Source: Pseudomonadota bacterium (GTDB taxonomy: Bacteria; Pseudomonadota; Alphaproteobacteria; Sphingomonadales; Sphingomonadaceae). Taken from it: a stretch of DNA of 14,764 bases. The stretch's first letter is position 1. Every line of letters starts with the position of its first letter. The translations under genes and the position numbers were made by a program. The notes below the pieces were generated by a model that saw only the letters and a list, made by a program, of their open reading frames with translations, was not told where the DNA came from and ran no database searches. The stretch lies in contig JAEWIL010000257.1 in NCBI GenBank assembly GCA_023387085.1, forward strand, positions 1 through 14,764, in the 5' to 3' direction. Shown here in pieces: positions 8,004-13,972 of this stretch.

Positions 8004-8082
8004 GGAAACTCTCCCTTGTGCGGGCAGCCCCGCGCCGCCCTGATGCTTTTTTTGGGCCCGGTCTTGCCAAGCCACGACGCAC

Positions 8083-8111
8083 CCAATAATGAAACATGAA
8101 CCAAGTTTCAA
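8083..8111 (-). promoter_or_regulatory. Candidate promoter of the TonB-dependent receptor gene
   Basis: On the minus strand TTGAAA (8111-8106) and TATTGG (8088-8083) are separated by 17 bases, a sigma-70-like layout. This would start transcription near 8076 and give a leader of roughly 70 bases before the ATG at 8003. The -35 box lies inside the two palindromes at 8090-8116, so a repressor bound there would block it. The -10 box is a poor match; this is a candidate only. Confidence 0.4.
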
Positions 8112-8116
8112 CTTGG
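8090..8116. promoter_or_regulatory. Overlapping palindromes, candidate TetR-family operator
   Basis: Two inverted repeats share bases. CCAAGTT-TC-AACTTGG (8101-8116) has perfect seven-base arms around a two-base centre. TGAAAC (8090-8095) and GTTTCA (8105-8110) form a second perfect repeat with a nine-base spacer. They lie in the 202-base spacer between the divergent receptor and TetR genes, about 90 bases upstream of the TetR start, over the -35 box of the best receptor promoter. TetR proteins usually bind palindromes of 14-20 bases in the spacer next to their own gene. That this TetR binds here is inferred. Confidence 0.55.
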
Positions 8117-8205
8117 AATATGCGTCCGTCGGTTTTTGCTTGCCAGTGGTGCGCAAATGCCATGATGCATCGGGAAGCCGGACGGCAGGGGAGACGGGAA
8201 GGCGC

Positions 8206-8847
8206 ATGGATCAGCTGGAGCCAGGGGCGGGGGCGGAGGCCGCCGAAAGCGAAAGCCGCGACAAGACGCCGCGCACCGAGCGCGGACGCCGGACGCTCCG
8301 CAAATTGCTCGACGCTGCGGCGGTCGAGTTCGGGGATCGCGGATTTCACGAGGCGTCAATCAGCGGCATCACGCGCCGCGCCGGGACCGCGCTCGGCAGT
8401 TTTTACACCTATTTCGATTCGAAAGAGGAAATCTTCCGCGCGCTCGTCCGCTACATGAGCGAGCAATTGCGCGACCATGTCACGCCCGAGGTTCAGGCCG
8501 CGCCCGACGAGATCAATGCCGAGCGGATCGGCCTGTTGTCCTTTCTGGGCTTTGTGCGAGAGCATAAGGAAATCTACCGCATCATCGACGAAGCCGAGTT
8601 CGTCGATTACGCCAGCTATCGCCGCCACTATGAGACGACCGTCGAGCGCATGCGCCAGCGCCTCGAAGCGGGCGCCGCGCGCGGCGAGATCCGCCCCGAC
8701 GCAAGCGAGGTCCATGCGTGGGCGATTGCCGGCATGAACGTCTTCCTCGGGATGCGCTATGGCCTGTGGGACGACAAGGCCGACATTGCTGACATCGCGA
8801 AGATCGCGAACGACATGCTCGCGAACGGATTGAAGAGACGCGATTGA
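8206..8847 (+). CDS. TetR/AcrR-family transcriptional regulator
   Basis: The 213-residue product has a TetR N-terminal DNA-binding domain: helix 1 RGRRTLRKLLDAAAVEFGDR (26-45), then the helix-turn-helix in the segment FHEASISGITRRAG and LGSFYTYFDSKEEIFRALV (about 47-81), with the family hallmark FYTYFDSKEEIF. The C-terminal half (about 100-213) is an all-helical ligand/dimer domain with nothing that names a ligand. The ATG at 8206 was chosen because GGGAAGG (8196-8202) precedes it and a charged 20-residue lead fits the family. The in-frame ATG at 8089 would put the palindrome at 8101 inside the gene. It is divergent from the TonB-dependent receptor, the classic layout of a local repressor controlling its neighbour. 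It might also reach the gcdH/CoA-transferase unit, but nothing in the sequence shows this. The gene ends 30 bases before the convergent metW stop, with no good terminator between. Confidence 0.93.
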   Translation: MDQLEPGAGAEAAESESRDKTPRTERGRRTLRKLLDAAAVEFGDRGFHEASISGITRRAGTALGSFYTYFDSKEEIFRALVRYMSEQLRDHVTPEVQAAPDEINAERIGLLSFLGFVREHKEIYRIIDEAEFVDYASYRRHYETTVERMRQRLEAGAARGEIRPDASEVHAWAIAGMNVFLGMRYGLWDDKADIADIAKIANDMLANGLKRRD

Positions 8848-8877
8848 GTCTCGCCGCCCCGGCTGCGCGGGCGCGGA

Positions 8878-9486
8878 TTATCGGGAAATCAGAAAGATCG
8901 CATGCTCGGCGCGCCAGCTCGCGGCGGCGTCGCTCGTCGGCTTGTCGCCCGACAGATACCAGGCGCCTTCGACCCTGATTCCCTTGTCGCGCACCAGATC
9001 GCGGAAGTCGCTGACGGTGACGTGGTGAATGTTCGGCGTTTCGTACCAAGCGACCGGCAGCAGCCGCGTCACCGGCATCCGCCCGCCCCACAGCAGCGCG
9101 AGCCGGATACGCCAGTGCGCGAAATTGGGAAAGCTCACGAAGGCGCGCGGCGCAATCCGGAGCAGTTCGTCGACGATCCGGTCGGGCCGGTGCGAGGTTT
9201 GCAGCGTCTGCGACAGGATCGCGATGTCGAACGCATCGTCGGGATAGTCGGCGAGGTCGCGGTCGGCATCGCCCTGGACGACGGCAAGACCGCGCTCCAT
9301 CGCGGCCGCGACATTCGCGGGATCGATCTCGAGTCCGCGGACATCGGCGCCTCCGGTATCGCGCAGCGCCGCCATCAGCGTGCCGTCGCCGCAGCCCACA
9401 TCGAGTACGCGCGCACCGGTGGGCACCTGCGCCGCGATCAGTGCAAGATCGGGGCGAAGCGCCGGGGTCGTTGCGGGCCCGGTCAT
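8878..9486 (-). CDS. metW: MetW, methionine biosynthesis methyltransferase-fold protein
   Basis: MetW is a class I methyltransferase-fold protein found beside metX in proteobacteria. It is needed together with MetX for the homoserine acylation step in several species and is thought to act as a partner of MetX. The 202-residue product has the usual length. Motif I VLDVGCGDGTL (27-37) forms the SAM-binding loop, and Glu53 in LEIDP ends strand 2. Family blocks LSQTLQTSHRP (91-101), VSFPNFAHWRIRLALLWGGR (117-136), LLPVAWYETPNIHHVTVSDF (142-161) and a late WYLSGDKP follow. The ATG at 9486 overlaps the metX stop (ATGA), implying coupled translation. No promoter is visible in front of metW alone. 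Identity is secure; a methyl acceptor has not been established for the family. Confidence 0.95.
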   Translation of the reverse strand: MTGPATTPALRPDLALIAAQVPTGARVLDVGCGDGTLMAALRDTGGADVRGLEIDPANVAAAMERGLAVVQGDADRDLADYPDDAFDIAILSQTLQTSHRPDRIVDELLRIAPRAFVSFPNFAHWRIRLALLWGGRMPVTRLLPVAWYETPNIHHVTVSDFRDLVRDKGIRVEGAWYLSGDKPTSDAAASWRAEHAIFLISR

Positions 9487-10601
9487 CGGCCGGCCTCGAT
9501 AAAGCCGGCCATCAGCCGCCACATTTCGGGCGAATCGAGCAGGAAGGCGTCGTGACCAAACGGGCTCGACAGCTCGACGAAGCTGGCTTGTGCCCCCGCG
9601 CCATGCAGGGCCTGCACGATGCGCCGCGATTCGGCGGTCGGATAGAGCCAGTCCGAATCGAAGCTGACGAGGCCGAAGCGCACCGGCGAATGGCGAAACG
9701 CGTCGGCGAGCCGCCCGCCGTGCGGGTCGGCGAGATCGAAATAATCCATCGCGCGGGTGATATAGAGATAGGAGTTGGCGTCGAAGCGATCGACGAAACT
9801 GATCCCCTGATGCCGCAAATAGGATTCGACCTGGAAATCGGCTTCGAAGCCGAAGGTCTTGGCCTCGCGGTCCTGAAGCTGGCGGCCGAATTTCTCGGTC
9901 AGGCCCGCTTCGGACAAATAGGTGATATGCGCCGCCATGCGCGCCACCGACAGCCCTTTTACCGGCACCCGCCCGCTCGCATAATAATCGCCGCCCTGCC
10001 AGTCGGGATCGGCCATGATCGCCTGGCGCCCGACCTCGTGAAAGGCAATATTCTGGGCCGAATGACGCGCCGCCGAGGCGATGACCAGCGCGCGGTCGAC
10101 GCGGTCCGGATAGTGCGCCGCGAAGGCGAGCGCCTGCATCCCCCCCATCGATCCGCCGATGACGGCATGAAGCCGCGCGATGCCGAGCTGGTCGAGCAGC
10201 ATCGCCTGCGCGCGCACCATGTCGCCGATCGTCACGACCGGAAAGGTCATCGCATAGGGCTGGCCGGTCGCGGGATCGATGCTCGCCGGGCCGCTCGACC
10301 CCAGGCAGCTGCCGATCACATTGGCGCAGATGACATGATAACGGTCGGTGTCGATGACCCCGCCCGGACGCACCACCTTGCTCCACCAGCCGGGTTTTCC
10401 CGTCACCGGATGCGCCGAGGCGACATATTGATCCATCGTCAGGGCGTGACAGATGAGGATCACATTGTCGCGTGCGCCGTTCAGCGGGCCATAGGATTCA
10501 TAGGCGATCGTCGGACTGGCGAGCAGCGCCCCGCTGTCGAGCGCCAGCGGACGATCGAGGGTGATCTGGTTCGGCCGGTCGGATTGCAAGCGGGTCGCCA
10601 T
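9483..10601 (-). CDS. metX: Homoserine O-acyltransferase MetX
   Basis: MetX acylates L-homoserine with acetyl-CoA or succinyl-CoA, the first committed step of methionine synthesis, in the cytoplasm. The 372-residue alpha/beta-hydrolase is of normal length. Family blocks are VILICHALTMDQYV (47-60), GWWSKVVRPGGVIDTDRYHV (71-90), VIGSCLGSSGP (95-105) and VIGGSMGGMQAL (147-158) with nucleophile Ser151. The acid and base of the triad are Asp317 (SFDSDWLYP) and His350 (SPFGHDAFLL). The sequence alone does not decide between acetyl and succinyl donor; MetX proteins of proteobacteria include both kinds. The ATG at 10601 has no clear ribosome-binding site, but a good promoter box lies close upstream, so the mRNA may be nearly leaderless. 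It is co-transcribed with metW. Confidence 0.96.
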   Translation of the reverse strand: MATRLQSDRPNQITLDRPLALDSGALLASPTIAYESYGPLNGARDNVILICHALTMDQYVASAHPVTGKPGWWSKVVRPGGVIDTDRYHVICANVIGSCLGSSGPASIDPATGQPYAMTFPVVTIGDMVRAQAMLLDQLGIARLHAVIGGSMGGMQALAFAAHYPDRVDRALVIASAARHSAQNIAFHEVGRQAIMADPDWQGGDYYASGRVPVKGLSVARMAAHITYLSEAGLTEKFGRQLQDREAKTFGFEADFQVESYLRHQGISFVDRFDANSYLYITRAMDYFDLADPHGGRLADAFRHSPVRFGLVSFDSDWLYPTAESRRIVQALHGAGAQASFVELSSPFGHDAFLLDSPEMWRLMAGFIEAGR

Positions 10602-10610
10602 GGTGCGGCG

Positions 10611-10639
10611 GGGCTAAGCGGGTGAAGAGGCGGTGTCAA
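10611..10639 (-). promoter_or_regulatory. metX: Candidate metX promoter, very close to the start codon
   Basis: On the minus strand a consensus -35 box TTGACA (10639-10634) is followed by either TAGCCC at 17 bases (10616-10611) or GCTTAGCC (10619-10612). The second resembles the alphaproteobacterial housekeeping consensus described for Caulobacter (TTGACGS, 10-14 bases, GCTANAWC). Either would start transcription within about 0-8 bases of the metX ATG at 10601, leaving no room for a ribosome site or a leader riboswitch. The -35 match is strong, the -10 match weak. Confidence 0.45.
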
Positions 10640-10661
10640 CGTACTGGACTCAGGGCGCCCA

Positions 10662-10674
10662 GCCGTTAAACGGC
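10662..10674. repeat. Short palindrome just upstream of hisC
   Basis: GCCGTT-A-AACGGC is a perfect six-base inverted repeat around one base, ending five bases before the hisC ATG at 10680. It occupies the place where a ribosome-binding site would be, and no purine-rich site is seen there. It could be an operator for hisC or part of its leader. It is short enough to be chance in GC-rich DNA. Confidence 0.3.
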
Positions 10675-10679
10675 GCGGC

Positions 10680-11795
10680 ATGACCGATGCGACCCCGACC
10701 CTCACCCCCAAGCCGTGGATCAGCGGCATCGCCCCCTATATTCCCGGCAGGTCGGCCGGCGCCGACGGTCGCCCGCTGATCAAATTGAGCGCGAACGAAA
10801 ATCCGCTCGGCACCGGCGACAGGGCGCGCGAGGCGTTCCGCGCCTCGCAGGCGGCCGCCGATGCGCTGTCGCGCTATCCCGATCCCGGCGCGGTCGAACT
10901 TCGCGAGACGATCGCGGCGAAATTCGGACTCGACCCGGCGCGGGTGATCTGCGGCAACGGGTCCGACGAACTTCTTCACCTCGCGGCGGGCACCTATGCC
11001 GGTGAAGGCGACGAGATTCTCTATGTCCGCTATGGGTTCGCGGTATATGAAATCGCCGCACGCCGTGGCGGGGCGATCCCGGTCGAGGCCGACGACCGCG
11101 ATTTCGCGACCGATGTCGATGCATTGCTCGCGGCGGTGACCGACAAGACGCGCGTCGTCTATCTCGCCAATCCGAACAATCCCACCGGCACGCTCGCGAC
11201 GCGCGAAGAGGTCGCGCGACTCTATGCGGGGCTGCCCAAGGATGTGCTGTTCGTTATCGATCAGGCCTATTCGGAATATCTGTCGGATGCCGAGGACGAC
11301 GGCGGGCTCGAACTCGCGAAGACGCAGCCGAATGTGTTCGTCACGCGCACCTTTTCGAAGATCCACGGCCTCGCGGCCGAGCGGATCGGCTGGGGCTATG
11401 CGTCGGCGGAGGTGATTTCGGCGCTGCACCGCATCCGCCTGCCGTTCAACGTCACCCGCGCCGGACAGGCGGCGGCGATCGCGGCGCTCGGCGACGATGC
11501 GTTTGTCGCGCGCAGCCGAGAGCATAACGCGATATGGCGCGCCTGGCTGGTCCGGGAACTCGAAAGCCTCGGCAATCACGGTGTCCGCGTTGTGCCGTCG
11601 GCGTGCAATTTCCTGCTCGTCCTGTTCGAGGGCAAGGTCAGCGCCGAGACGGTGTACAACCGGCTGATGGACGCGGGCTATATCGTTCGCTGGCTCCCCG
11701 GACAGGGGATTCCGCAGGCGCTTCGCATGACGATCGGCACCGAGGACGAGACGCGCGGGCTCGCGGCGGCGATCCGCGCCGCGCTGGCGGGCTGA
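10680..11795 (+). CDS. hisC: Histidinol-phosphate/aromatic aminotransferase HisC
   Basis: HisC is a fold type I PLP aminotransferase converting imidazole-acetol phosphate and glutamate to histidinol phosphate; many homologues also transaminate prephenate or aromatic keto acids. The 371-residue product shows KLSANENPLGT (35-45), ALSRYPDPGAVELRETIAAK (62-81), GNGSDELLHLAAGTYAGEGD (92-111), YLANPNNPTGT (161-171) with Asn166, VIDQAYSEYL (192-201) with Asp194 and Tyr197, and TRTFSKIHGLAAERIGWG (222-239). Lys227 forms the Schiff base and Arg235 binds phosphate. RMTIGTEDETRGL near the C terminus carries the substrate-carboxylate arginine. It overlaps the next gene by one base. Pairing with tyrC rather than other his genes suggests a role in tyrosine/phenylalanine synthesis as well, as reported for the Zymomonas hisC-tyrC pair. 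The fold is certain; the dual role is inferred. Confidence 0.95.
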   Translation: MTDATPTLTPKPWISGIAPYIPGRSAGADGRPLIKLSANENPLGTGDRAREAFRASQAAADALSRYPDPGAVELRETIAAKFGLDPARVICGNGSDELLHLAAGTYAGEGDEILYVRYGFAVYEIAARRGGAIPVEADDRDFATDVDALLAAVTDKTRVVYLANPNNPTGTLATREEVARLYAGLPKDVLFVIDQAYSEYLSDAEDDGGLELAKTQPNVFVTRTFSKIHGLAAERIGWGYASAEVISALHRIRLPFNVTRAGQAAAIAALGDDAFVARSREHNAIWRAWLVRELESLGNHGVRVVPSACNFLLVLFEGKVSAETVYNRLMDAGYIVRWLPGQGIPQALRMTIGTEDETRGLAAAIRAALAG

Positions 11796-12703
11796 TGGCG
11801 CGGGACATCGCTCATGTGACGATCGTCGGGCTCGGCCTGATCGGATCGTCGGTCGCGCGTGCGGTGAAGGAAAAGCTGCCGGGCGTGGCGGTGACCGGCC
11901 ATGACGCCAGCGCCGATGTCCGCGCCGAGGCGCGGGAGATCGGCTTTTGCGATGTCGTCGCCGACGATCCCGCCGACGCGGTGGCCGAAGCGGACCTCGT
12001 GATCCTTGCGGTTCCGGTCGGGCGCATGGCCGACGCGGCGGCCGCCATCGCACCGGGACTGCGCGCCGATGCCATCATTTCGGACGTCGGCTCGTCGAAA
12101 AGCGGCGTCGCCGATGCCCTCGCGAGGGCGCTGCCCGCTCATCTCGTCATTCCCGCGCACCCTGTCGCCGGGACGGAGAACAGCGGTCCGGCCGCAGGCT
12201 TTTCGACCTTGTTCGAGGGGCGCTGGTGCATCGTTACGCCGCCGGCGAACGCGCCGGAAGCCGCGGTGGCGGCGGTCGCGGGCTTCTGGCAAGCGCTCGG
12301 CGCGAAAGTCGATAGGATGGACGCCGCGCACCACGACATGGTGCTCGCGGTGACGAGCCACTTGCCGCACCTCATCGCCTATACGATCGTTGGCACCGCG
12401 AGCGAGCTGGAGGAAGTGACCGAGAGCGAGGTCATCAAATATTCGGCCGGCGGCTTCCGGGACTTCACCCGCATCGCGGCGAGCGATCCGGTGATGTGGC
12501 GCGACGTCTTTCTCGCCAACCGCGACGCGGTGCTTGCGACCTTGCAACGCTTCAACGAGGATCTGACCGTGCTGCAGCAGGCGATCCGGCGGGGCGACGG
12601 CGACAAGCTGGAAGACTGGTTTACCCGCACTCGCGCAATCCGCCGTTCGATCATCGAGCAGGGACAGGACGATGCGGCACCCGATTTCGGGCGGAAGCAT
12701 TAA
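11795..12703 (+). CDS. tyrC: Prephenate/arogenate (cyclohexadienyl) dehydrogenase
   Basis: The enzyme oxidatively decarboxylates prephenate to 4-hydroxyphenylpyruvate and/or arogenate to tyrosine with NAD(P). The 302-residue product begins with the nucleotide-binding fold VTIVGLGLIGSSVARAVKE (8-26, GxGxxG). It continues with LVILAVPVGRM (68-78), ISDVGSSKSGV (95-105) and IPAHPVAGTENSGPAAGF (119-136), where His122 aligns with the catalytic His of TyrA. VTSHLPHLIAY (186-196), GGFRDFTRIAASDPVMWRDV (219-238) with substrate-binding arginines, and a helical C-terminal dimer domain complete the family pattern. There is no fused chorismate mutase and no ACT domain, so tyrosine feedback through ACT is not expected. 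The ATG at 11795 overlaps the hisC stop (TGATG). An earlier in-frame start lies inside hisC and is not used. Substrate preference (prephenate versus arogenate) cannot be read from the sequence. Confidence 0.93.
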   Translation: MARDIAHVTIVGLGLIGSSVARAVKEKLPGVAVTGHDASADVRAEAREIGFCDVVADDPADAVAEADLVILAVPVGRMADAAAAIAPGLRADAIISDVGSSKSGVADALARALPAHLVIPAHPVAGTENSGPAAGFSTLFEGRWCIVTPPANAPEAAVAAVAGFWQALGAKVDRMDAAHHDMVLAVTSHLPHLIAYTIVGTASELEEVTESEVIKYSAGGFRDFTRIAASDPVMWRDVFLANRDAVLATLQRFNEDLTVLQQAIRRGDGDKLEDWFTRTRAIRRSIIEQGQDDAAPDFGRKH

Positions 12704-13431
12704 GCGGAGGCTTTGCCCGCCAATAGGGCTTCGGGTGGATTCAGCGCGTTGATCGCGCGCCAGACGCGTTCCTCGGCCTCTTCGCGCGGCAGGCCCGCCG
12801 GAATCGTCTCGCCGATCCGGTAGGTGATCGTGCCGGGCCATTTGACCCAGCGCCGCGGTGGATAGGCGATGCCGCTGTTCACCGCGACCGGGATCACCGG
12901 CACGCCGAGCAGGCGGTAGATGCCGGCAAAGCCCGACCGCAGCGGCGGTGCCAGCCCGTGCGGAATGCGCGTGCCTTCGGCGAACAGGACGAGCGGCCGG
13001 CCGGCGGCGAGCGCGGCCTTCGCGGCGTTCAGCATCGCACGCATCGCCTTGCCGCCGCCGTCGCGGTCGACCGGGATCAAGCCGTAAAAGCGCGCCGCCT
13101 GTCCCCACACGGGGATCGCGAAGAGTTCTTCCTTCGCGAACACGGCGGGCCATTTGAACAGCATCGGCTGTTCGATCGTCTCGAACGCACCCTCATGCTT
13201 GAAGACATAAAGGACCGGAGTATCGGGCATATCGCCCTCGACGACGACCCTGTGACCCAGCACGAAGCGGCAGATCAGCCGGTGGAAGATCGCCCACAGG
13301 CGCACGAACCAGCGCGTCGCATGATGCGAGACGGGCAGCGACACCACCGCGCCGATCGAGCAGATGCTGCTCATGATCACGAACAGGATCCAGAACAGGA
13401 TCGAACGGACGAGGGCGATTACGTAGCGCAC
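12700..13431 (-). CDS. plsC: 1-acyl-sn-glycerol-3-phosphate acyltransferase (PlsC family)
   Basis: PlsC adds the second acyl chain to lysophosphatidic acid, giving phosphatidic acid for membrane lipid synthesis. From the GTG at 13431 the product is 243 residues, normal for the family. It has a hydrophobic N-terminal helix (about 4-33, RSILFWILFVIMSSIC) that anchors it to the inner membrane. The catalytic motif is VFKHEGAFETIE: His79 followed by four residues and Glu84, an HX4E form instead of HX4D, also seen in related KHQSxWET proteins. FAEGTRIPHG (150-159) and GVPVIPVAVNSG (176-187) are the substrate-binding motifs. No ATG lies before the membrane helix except one inside the preceding gene, so the GTG 10 bases after the ydcF stop is preferred; it lacks a clear ribosome site. 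The stop shares TTAA with convergent tyrC. Another lyso-lipid acyl acceptor is possible. Confidence 0.88.
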   Translation of the reverse strand: MRYVIALVRSILFWILFVIMSSICSIGAVVSLPVSHHATRWFVRLWAIFHRLICRFVLGHRVVVEGDMPDTPVLYVFKHEGAFETIEQPMLFKWPAVFAKEELFAIPVWGQAARFYGLIPVDRDGGGKAMRAMLNAAKAALAAGRPLVLFAEGTRIPHGLAPPLRSGFAGIYRLLGVPVIPVAVNSGIAYPPRRWVKWPGTITYRIGETIPAGLPREEAEERVWRAINALNPPEALLAGKASA

Positions 13432-13441
13432 GCGAGGGCGT

Positions 13442-13972
13442 TTACAATCCGAGCAGCCCGCCCGCCAGCCCCGCCAGATATTTATGATATTCGCGGAACA
13501 GGGTCGCAAAGCTGGGGCGGCTGCGCACCGCGTCGGGCAGGATCGTCACCTTGTTGCCGAGCGCGCGGCCAAGCTCGTACTGCGCGCGGCGCATATGCCA
13601 GTCGGTAGTGATCAGCCGGATGCTCCGATAGTTGCGCCGCGCAACCCACGCCGCAACCTCGGTCGCGTTCGAGCGCGTATCCTCGGCCTCGAAGCCCAGC
13701 GCGATGCAGCAGTCGAACAGTTTTTGCGGTCGCTTATACTCGGCGGCGAGTTCCCTGGGCTTCACCTCGCGCGCGACGCCGCTGATCAGCAGGCGCTTCG
13801 CTTGACCCTTTTCGAGCATTTCGAGCGCGCGATCGATGCGTCCGGGGCCGCCAGTCAGCACGACGATCGCGTCGGTCTTTTGCGGCGCGGCGGGCAGCGG
13901 CAACAGCAGCGCGAACCAGGCGAAACCCAGCACCCACGCAAGGAAGAGGAGAGAGACGAGCCGCTTGATCAT
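13442..13972 (-). CDS. YdcF/ElyC/SanA-like DUF218 membrane-anchored protein
   Basis: The 176-residue product has one N-terminal membrane helix or uncleaved signal (about 4-26, LVSLLFLAWVLGFAWFALL) followed by a DUF218 domain of Rossmann-like type facing the periplasm. DUF218 blocks are TDAIVVLTGGPGRIDRALEM (33-52), RLLISGVAREV (60-70), LGFEAEDTRSNATEVAAWV (92-110), IRLITTDWHMRRAQYELGRA (118-137) and the late SFATLFREYHKY (154-165). Members such as ElyC and SanA in enterobacteria affect the cell envelope, peptidoglycan and permeability; the biochemical activity is not known. The ATG at 13972 overlaps the ftsX stop (ATGA), so translation is probably coupled, and plsC follows 10 bases after the stop. 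Context supports an envelope role linked to division and phospholipid synthesis. Domain call is firm; function unknown. Confidence 0.88.
   Translation of the reverse strand: MIKRLVSLLFLAWVLGFAWFALLLPLPAAPQKTDAIVVLTGGPGRIDRALEMLEKGQAKRLLISGVAREVKPRELAAEYKRPQKLFDCCIALGFEAEDTRSNATEVAAWVARRNYRSIRLITTDWHMRRAQYELGRALGNKVTILPDAVRSRPSFATLFREYHKYLAGLAGGLLGL

Noticed and set aside
7194..8099. 301-codon plus-strand open frame antisense to the receptor gene
   Set aside because: Arg/Ala/Asp-rich shadow of a GC-rich gene with no recognisable domain; the minus-strand receptor explains the sequence completely.
8089..8205. Upstream in-frame ATG at 8089 as the TetR start (39 extra residues)
   Set aside because: The added segment has no TetR homology and would cover the palindromes and promoter. 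A good ribosome site precedes the ATG at 8206.
8855..8873. Weak hairpin CGCCC/GGGCG between the convergent tetR and metW stops
   Set aside because: It has only five pairs, a nine-base loop and no T run on either strand, so it cannot be supported as a terminator.
9441..10625. 394-codon plus-strand open frame antisense to metX
   Set aside because: Its composition is typical of a reverse-strand shadow. metX is conserved to its catalytic residues over the same bases.
10602..10679. SAM-II riboswitch in front of metX
   Set aside because: The spacer is short, the promoter box lies within it, and I could not find the expected pseudoknot pattern. A covariance search would settle it.
10650..13153. 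Two long minus-strand open frames (467 and 491 codons) antisense to hisC and tyrC
   Set aside because: They have low-complexity Arg-rich content and no family motifs. They run through real genes on the other strand, and the second merely merges with an out-of-frame part of plsC.
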